The notes under the pieces were generated by a model. It saw only the letters and a list, made by a program, of their open reading frames with translations. It was not told the DNA's origin and made no database searches. From Nocardia sp. CY41 (GTDB lineage: Bacteria; Actinomycetota; Actinomycetes; Mycobacteriales; Mycobacteriaceae): a stretch of 64,000 nucleotides of DNA. Each line of letters opens with the position of its first letter. Within the stretch, counting starts at the first letter, position 1. Shown one piece after another: positions 63,382-64,000 of this stretch. The stretch covers positions 269,143-333,142 of the forward strand of contig NZ_VUOS01000009.1 in the NCBI RefSeq assembly GCF_009829325.1, in the 5' to 3' direction. The position numbers and the translations under genes were made by a program.

Positions 63382-63780
63382 CTAGACCTCGTCGCGCCCG
63401 CCGGCGACTCCGCCCGATGCTGGACGCACCCGGGAGAGCAGTCCGTACAGCGTGGTGATCTCGTCTGCGGACAGGTTGGCGAACACCTCGCCGTCGATGC
63501 GCCGCATGGCATCGTCGATGTCGCCGGCGACCGATCGACCCGCGCCGGTCAGCTCCACGATGTGCCGACGTCGGTCCTCCGGGTCCCGCCGACGTTCCGC
63601 CAGGCCGCGGTCCTCCAGCTCGTTCAGGGCGGCGACAAGGACGCTCGGGTCGACCCCGGTCTCCTCGCCGAGCCGCTGCTGCCCGACCGGACCGGGGGTC
63701 AGCAGCGCCAGCACGTGCGTCTGCAGCGGCTTGAGCCTGAGCTGACGTCCCGAACCCCTGATCGCCCCGGCTGCGGCCAT
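63382..63780 (-). CDS. MarR family transcriptional regulator
   Basis: A 132-residue winged-helix regulator: QTHVLALLTPGPVGQQRLGEE, recognition helix DPSVLVAALNELEDRGLAERR and the wing DPEDRRRHIVELTGAG. The N-terminus is about 15-20 residues short of typical MarR and the frame continues upstream towards an IS element at ~63800, so the original start may have been cut by that insertion. It is convergent with the recombinase remnant. Confidence 0.75.
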   Translation of the reverse strand: MAAAGAIRGSGRQLRLKPLQTHVLALLTPGPVGQQRLGEETGVDPSVLVAALNELEDRGLAERRRDPEDRRRHIVELTGAGRSVAGDIDDAMRRIDGEVFANLSADEITTLYGLLSRVRPASGGVAGGRDEV

Positions 63781-63849
63781 CCCGCTTAGAGCCCCTAGCA
63801 GGTTCTGTTGAGTGGCGGTGATTCTCGTTGCGGTGCAGTATGTTTCGTC

Positions 63850-64000
63850 GTGGCGGCCCCGTGGATCGTGGACGACGAGTTGTGGACAGTGATCGAACCG
63901 CTACTGCCGGTCCGGGCACCAGGCACGCCGGGGCCGGCGCGGATGGACGACCGGCTGGTGTTGCAAGGGATCTTGTTCGTGCTGTTCACCGGGATCGGTT
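63850..64000 (+). CDS. IS5-type transposase, N-terminal part at window edge
   Basis: From GTG 63850 the frame reads APWIVDDELWTVIEPLLPVR and ends in VLQGILFVLFTGIG at the right edge. It is the conserved beginning of an IS5-type transposase (DUF4096-like). The IS left end is probably near ggttctgttgagtggc at about 63802. The rest lies outside the window. Confidence 0.75.
   Translation, partial: MAAPWIVDDELWTVIEPLLPVRAPGTPGPARMDDRLVLQGILFVLFTGIG

Noticed and set aside
63371..63385. Palindrome CTAGAC-CGC-GTCTAG at the end of the MarR gene
   Set aside because: It overlaps the stop codon and is short; it could be a weak terminator or operator, but the evidence is thin.
1..64000. CRISPR arrays, rRNA and tRNA genes
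   Set aside because: No regularly spaced repeats, and no tRNA or rRNA signatures were recognised by eye; a tRNA scan was not possible.

Overview
The window is high-GC actinobacterial DNA, most likely Nocardia or a close relative. Supporting signs are the mycolata-type nuo operon preceded by an Rv3143-like response regulator, frequent GTG starts, 4-bp ATGA/GTGA gene overlaps, WhiJ-type XRE/DUF6879 regulators, an EthA/MymA-like monooxygenase beside a P450, and ECF41 and TetR regulators. No rRNA, tRNA or CRISPR array was seen.

Layout. 1-4.75 kb: the end of a LysR regulator, a TIGR00027-type methyltransferase, and a minus-strand trio (FHA protein, membrane protein, dinucleotide-binding protein). 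4.9-21.7 kb: a response-regulator-like protein and a full nuoA-N operon for respiratory complex I, closed by a strong hairpin. In this operon nuoC carries a 1-base frameshift, and nuoH and nuoI form one continuous reading frame. 21.7-23.8 kb: a WhiJ-like regulatory cassette. 24-25.6 kb: a TetR/hydrolase operon with a textbook operator between -35 and -10. 25.8-32.5 kb: subtilase, HdeD-like protein, a frameshifted maltokinase-cap-like gene, a zinc-motif coiled-coil protein, and an NDH-2-like/ECF41 pair with two matching promoter motifs. 32.5-40 kb: a worn region with truncated genes, an integrase, an ATP-dependent DNA ligase, a short Rho paralogue, and remnants of a PPOX/F420-type gene and of an ECF sigma gene.

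40-44 kb: TetR facing a four-gene metallo-beta-lactamase-fold operon with two operator copies. 43.8-49.2 kb: a minus-strand operon of solute-binding lipoprotein, fused two-permease protein, TPR membrane protein and frameshifted histidine phosphatase, without an ATPase gene. 49.3-50.7 kb: a short ThrRS paralogue preceded by a Thr-Thr-Thr leader peptide and mutually exclusive RNA hairpins, read here as a threonine attenuator. 50.8-55.3 kb: P450, SDR, flavin monooxygenase and TetR under a promoter with paired inverted repeats. 55.3-58.8 kb: a ComB-like phosphatase, an ANT(6)-like nucleotidyltransferase, and a sulfonate-type binding protein with ferredoxin and a truncated flavoprotein.

58.8-64 kb: a junkyard of nested insertion-sequence remnants, a Cys-rich small ORF, a secreted protein, a truncated DoxX gene, a decayed recombinase that contains a perfect 48-bp palindrome, a MarR gene and the start of a further IS element.

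Several otherwise intact genes (nuoC, histidine phosphatase, maltokinase-cap protein) differ from an open frame by exactly one base, so some lesions may be sequence errors. Those at 32-40 kb and 58.8-63.2 kb are too many and too varied for that and look like real decay. All functional statements rest on motif recognition by eye; no database search was run.
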